Assembly (NCBI GenBank): GCA_035526665.1
Contig: DATLBY010000384.1
Coordinates: 1-8,074 of the forward strand
Direction: 5' to 3'
Origin: DATLBY01 sp035526665
Lineage (GTDB): Bacteria; Acidobacteriota; Terriglobia; Bryobacterales; Bryobacteraceae
DNA: 8,074 bases
The translations under genes and the position numbers were made by a program. Of the stretch, positions 5,418 to 8,074 are shown piece by piece. Position 1 is the stretch's first letter; every line of letters starts with the position of its first letter. The notes under the pieces are model-generated. The model was not told the origin of the DNA. It made no database searches and saw nothing but the letters and a program-made list of their open reading frames with translations.

Positions 5418-8074
5418 ATGAAACTTTCTCTGTTTTGCATGGCCGCTGTGCTCGGGCTAGGGTCCCCGGCCGTGGCGCAGGTGACAACCGCTACCTATTA
5501 CGGGACAGTTAATGACCCGTCGGGTGGGGTGGTGCCGGGCGCGTCGGCCACGCTGGTCCACGAGGCCACGGGTGCCAGCGCAACAAAGGTAGCGGACGCG
5601 CACGGCGAATTTGTTTTCGACTTCCTGCGTGTCGGCGGTTATAGCCTGAAGATTGAGGCCGCTGGATTCAAGCGATACGAGAGTACTGGGATCGAGCTGG
5701 TTGCCGGTCAGCAGGTTCGTCAGGCTTTCACGCTGGAGGTTGGCTCGGTGAATGAGACGGTGCGAATTGAGGCATCGGCGCCGCTCGTAAATACAGTCTC
5801 CTCGGAACAGCTCAATACGTTTGAAACGGCAACGGTCAAGGAGTTGCCGGTGGCTCGCCGCAATTTCTCCACGCTGCTGCGAATCGGAACCGGAGTCAGT
5901 TATACCGGCGATAGCGTCCGGATGAACGGTGTGGGAAAAAATGGCGTTTCGTTTAATGTAGACGGCACAGACGCGGGCGGGAACCCGGAAGGCCGCGCCT
6001 CCTCCAATTTTGGAACTCCGAACCTGATCGACATTATGAGCCTGGAGGCGATCCAGGAGGTGCAAACGATTAAAGGCGTCGCGCCTGCCGAATATGGCAA
6101 TATCGTCGGCGGCCAGGTGAACCTGCTCAGCCGCTCGGGCAGCAATGACTGGCACGGGAGTCTGTTCGAGAATTTCCAGGCGGAGAACCTGAACGCCCGC
6201 AACCAGCGTTTGAGCAACAAGCCCGGTCTGACCTTTAACCAGTACGGTGGGTCTCTGGGCGGACCCGTGAAGCGCAATCGCATTTTCGCCTTCGGAGTCT
6301 TCGAGGGTTACAAAGAGAGGGCCTTTACCATTGTCCAGGACAATGTGCCGACGCCACGGCTGCGCGCCGATATGCTGCGGGCGACGCCATCCTATGCGCT
6401 GCTCCTCGACTACATTCCCGTTCCTTCCGAACCATACGGACCCACCGCCGATATAGGTCTCTATAAAGACGCGCGCTCCTCTTCGCGCAATGACGGGCAC
6501 GCGGACACTAAGACTGACATTCGGATCGGCAACAGCAGCCAACTCTCGTTCACGTATAGCCGGGGACGCCCTACGCAACATATCCCCCGCTCCTATCTGA
6601 AGGGCTCCAACGATCGCGATTTTCTTATTTGGGACGAGCGCGGGACCACGGGATACACCACGGCCGGTGCGAACTGGTCCTCCGAAACACGATTCGGCTA
6701 CCACTTGGCTGACACCAGCCGGGAAGACAAGTTCTTCTTTACGCAATTCGATCCGTCGAAGAAAACAGAGATCCTCCCATTTGGCCGCCGCGTGGGCCGC
6801 ATCGCTACCAACCTTGGCTGGGGGAGTCCGGATCACGAGATGTACCTGTTGGAGGGCCGGACGTGGAACTTCGACCAGAAGTATGGGCGGCATACCGGGA
6901 AACACGCTCTGAAATTCGGTGGAAGCGTCCGGCAGGACTGCTGTCAAAAGACCAATCCCGAGGGGCCCTTGTTCACCTACACAGGCCGCACGGACCTTGT
7001 GAATAACGTTCCCACTGAAGTTGCTCCGGTCTTCGGAAACGGCGATTTCGTTGCCAAGCAATACTCGATCGGCGTCTTCGCGCAGGACGACTGGCGGGCC
7101 CTGCCAAACCTCATTTTGAACATCGGGCTGCGCTACGATTATTTTTCCAATCTGGTGCCGAAAGGCAGCGAAAAGGCCCCGGGGAGCGGCCTCTACAACC
7201 CGGACGACCTCCTGAATACCACTACTTTTGCGGTCGGCAAGGTGCGGGATCGCAGCAACCCTTACAATGCAGACGGCTGGGCCAATTTAGGGCCGCGCCT
7301 CGGCTTTGCCTACAATCCGGATGGAAAGGGCAAAACCTCCATTCGGGGCGGGTTCGGTATTCTCTTCAGCGGCCAGGTTTCAGGCGCCTTCCAGGCCGGT
7401 GTGCAGCCCTCGTCGCTGATTCCGTTTCGCATACGCTTCAGCAAGCTCGACGCCGAGCGGCTGGGCCTTAGATGGGGCAACTATAGCGATGACATCGCGG
7501 CCACTCTGGAGCGCGATTCTAAAGAAAGAGGCGTCACTAACACGTTTTCGATTTACAATCCAAAGATTCAGAATCCCTATACCATGCAGTACACCTTGGG
7601 ATTCCAGCGAGAGCTGGCGCAGGGGCTGGCCCTGGAGTCGGCCTTTGTCGGCACGCGAGGTGTGAAATTCCTGATGCATCGATGGGTAAATGAACCCGAC
7701 CGCATTACCGGCATCCGGCCCAACCCGCTACTGAACGCGAATTACTATGTAGACTCGTCGCAGCAGACGGTCTACACGTCCTGGCAGACGTCTCTGAGGA
7801 AGCGCTTCTCCCATGGAGTCTCCGGCAGCGCCCATTACACCTGGGGGAAAGGATTGTCCACGTCAGGTGGAGACATCGGAGCCTACTATCAGGGCGACGG
7901 CGATTCGCGCACGCAGGATTTCAACAATCCGTTAGCCGATCGCGGGCCTAATACGGGCGACATCACGCATTACTTCATCACGGAATGGGTGTACGAGCTG
8001 CCGCGGTTGAAATCCTGGAATACCGTTGCGCGAAGTGCGCTGGGCGGCTGGCAGGTCACCGGCATTTATCTGGC
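5418..8074 (+). CDS. Oar-like TonB-dependent outer-membrane receptor with carboxypeptidase-regulatory-like domain (C-terminus beyond right edge)
   Basis: The plus strand is open from ATG 5418 to the last base, giving 885 residues without a stop. Residues 1-20 form a signal peptide ending in AVA, with cleavage before Gln21. Residues about 23-108 are a carboxypeptidase-regulatory-like beta-sandwich: YYGTVNDPSGGVVPGASATL, the GEFVFDFLRVGGYSLKIEAAG strand pair, then LEVGSVNETVRIEA. Residues about 125-240 form the plug, including MNGVGKNGVSFNVDGTD, SLEAIQEVQTIKG and AEYGNIVGGQVNLLSRSGSN. The beta-barrel begins near 245 with WHGSLFENFQ and continues past the edge; YSIGVFAQDDWRA, LILNIGLRYDYF and YTMQYTLGFQREL are typical barrel strands. 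Family members often exceed 1000 residues, so a few hundred are probably missing. The protein should import a large ligand, perhaps oligosaccharide or peptide, using TonB energy; nothing in the sequence fixes the substrate. Adjacent cysteines at 508-509 are unusual. It is transcribed away from the aceB group. Confidence 0.95.
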   Translation, partial: MKLSLFCMAAVLGLGSPAVAQVTTATYYGTVNDPSGGVVPGASATLVHEATGASATKVADAHGEFVFDFLRVGGYSLKIEAAGFKRYESTGIELVAGQQVRQAFTLEVGSVNETVRIEASAPLVNTVSSEQLNTFETATVKELPVARRNFSTLLRIGTGVSYTGDSVRMNGVGKNGVSFNVDGTDAGGNPEGRASSNFGTPNLIDIMSLEAIQEVQTIKGVAPAEYGNIVGGQVNLLSRSGSNDWHGSLFENFQAENLNARNQRLSNKPGLTFNQYGGSLGGPVKRNRIFAFGVFEGYKERAFTIVQDNVPTPRLRADMLRATPSYALLLDYIPVPSEPYGPTADIGLYKDARSSSRNDGHADTKTDIRIGNSSQLSFTYSRGRPTQHIPRSYLKGSNDRDFLIWDERGTTGYTTAGANWSSETRFGYHLADTSREDKFFFTQFDPSKKTEILPFGRRVGRIATNLGWGSPDHEMYLLEGRTWNFDQKYGRHTGKHALKFGGSVRQDCCQKTNPEGPLFTYTGRTDLVNNVPTEVAPVFGNGDFVAKQYSIGVFAQDDWRALPNLILNIGLRYDYFSNLVPKGSEKAPGSGLYNPDDLLNTTTFAVGKVRDRSNPYNADGWANLGPRLGFAYNPDGKGKTSIRGGFGILFSGQVSGAFQAGVQPSSLIPFRIRFSKLDAERLGLRWGNYSDDIAATLERDSKERGVTNTFSIYNPKIQNPYTMQYTLGFQRELAQGLALESAFVGTRGVKFLMHRWVNEPDRITGIRPNPLLNANYYVDSSQQTVYTSWQTSLRKRFSHGVSGSAHYTWGKGLSTSGGDIGAYYQGDGDSRTQDFNNPLADRGPNTGDITHYFITEWVYELPRLKSWNTVARSALGGWQVTGIYL

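Noticed and set aside
5140..5487. Minus-strand open frame of 115 codons across the intergenic region and receptor start
   Set aside because: It overlaps the receptor's signal-peptide codons antisense, and its sequence shows no domain. No supporting ribosome site was identified.
5457..7061. Long minus-strand open frame of 534 codons
   Set aside because: It lies wholly antisense to the receptor, whose plus-strand frame has a signal peptide, ribosome site and clear domain order. The antisense translation has no recognisable pattern and arises from the codon composition of the real gene.

Overview
The window looks like chromosomal DNA of a Solibacter-type acidobacterium, or a close relative. This is inferred from three traits: a very large TonB-dependent receptor with an N-terminal carboxypeptidase-regulatory-like domain (a family strongly expanded in Acidobacteria), several secreted proteins with signal peptides, and a fairly high G+C content judged by eye. 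No RNA gene, CRISPR array, complete insertion sequence or phage gene was seen.

Layout. Bases 1-5071 hold a run of minus-strand genes. Read in transcription order from the right they are: (i) a 3' remnant of a gene whose N-terminal part is missing (about 5068-4754); (ii) a complete malate synthase A gene, aceB (4823-3255), with all four catalytic residues; (iii) a small exported beta-propeller-like (PD40/TolB-type) protein (3252-2241) broken by a single-base frameshift at 2494-2496; (iv) a large secreted PHP/CehA-McbA-like metal-dependent hydrolase that starts at TTG 2205 and runs open for 735 codons off the left edge. Genes ii to iv are tightly packed: aceB stops 2 bases before the next ATG, and 35 bases separate iii and iv. 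They are probably one transcript.

Bases 5072-5417 carry no convincing gene. They contain two clean inverted repeats and lie between the truncated remnant and the divergent receptor gene. Bases 5418-8074 (plus strand) encode the first 885 residues of an Oar-like TonB-dependent outer-membrane receptor, which runs off the right edge.

How they might fit together: malate synthase acts in the cytoplasm on glyoxylate and acetyl-CoA. The other proteins are exported: a receptor in the outer membrane, and a propeller protein and a hydrolase outside the inner membrane. A link between uptake or processing of an external substrate and two-carbon metabolism is conceivable but unproven. I see no clear evidence of a wholly new system. 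The best leads are the secreted metallohydrolase with its HxHxH motif coded by a perfect hexamer repeat, the frameshifted propeller gene, and the abrupt breakpoint near 5070.
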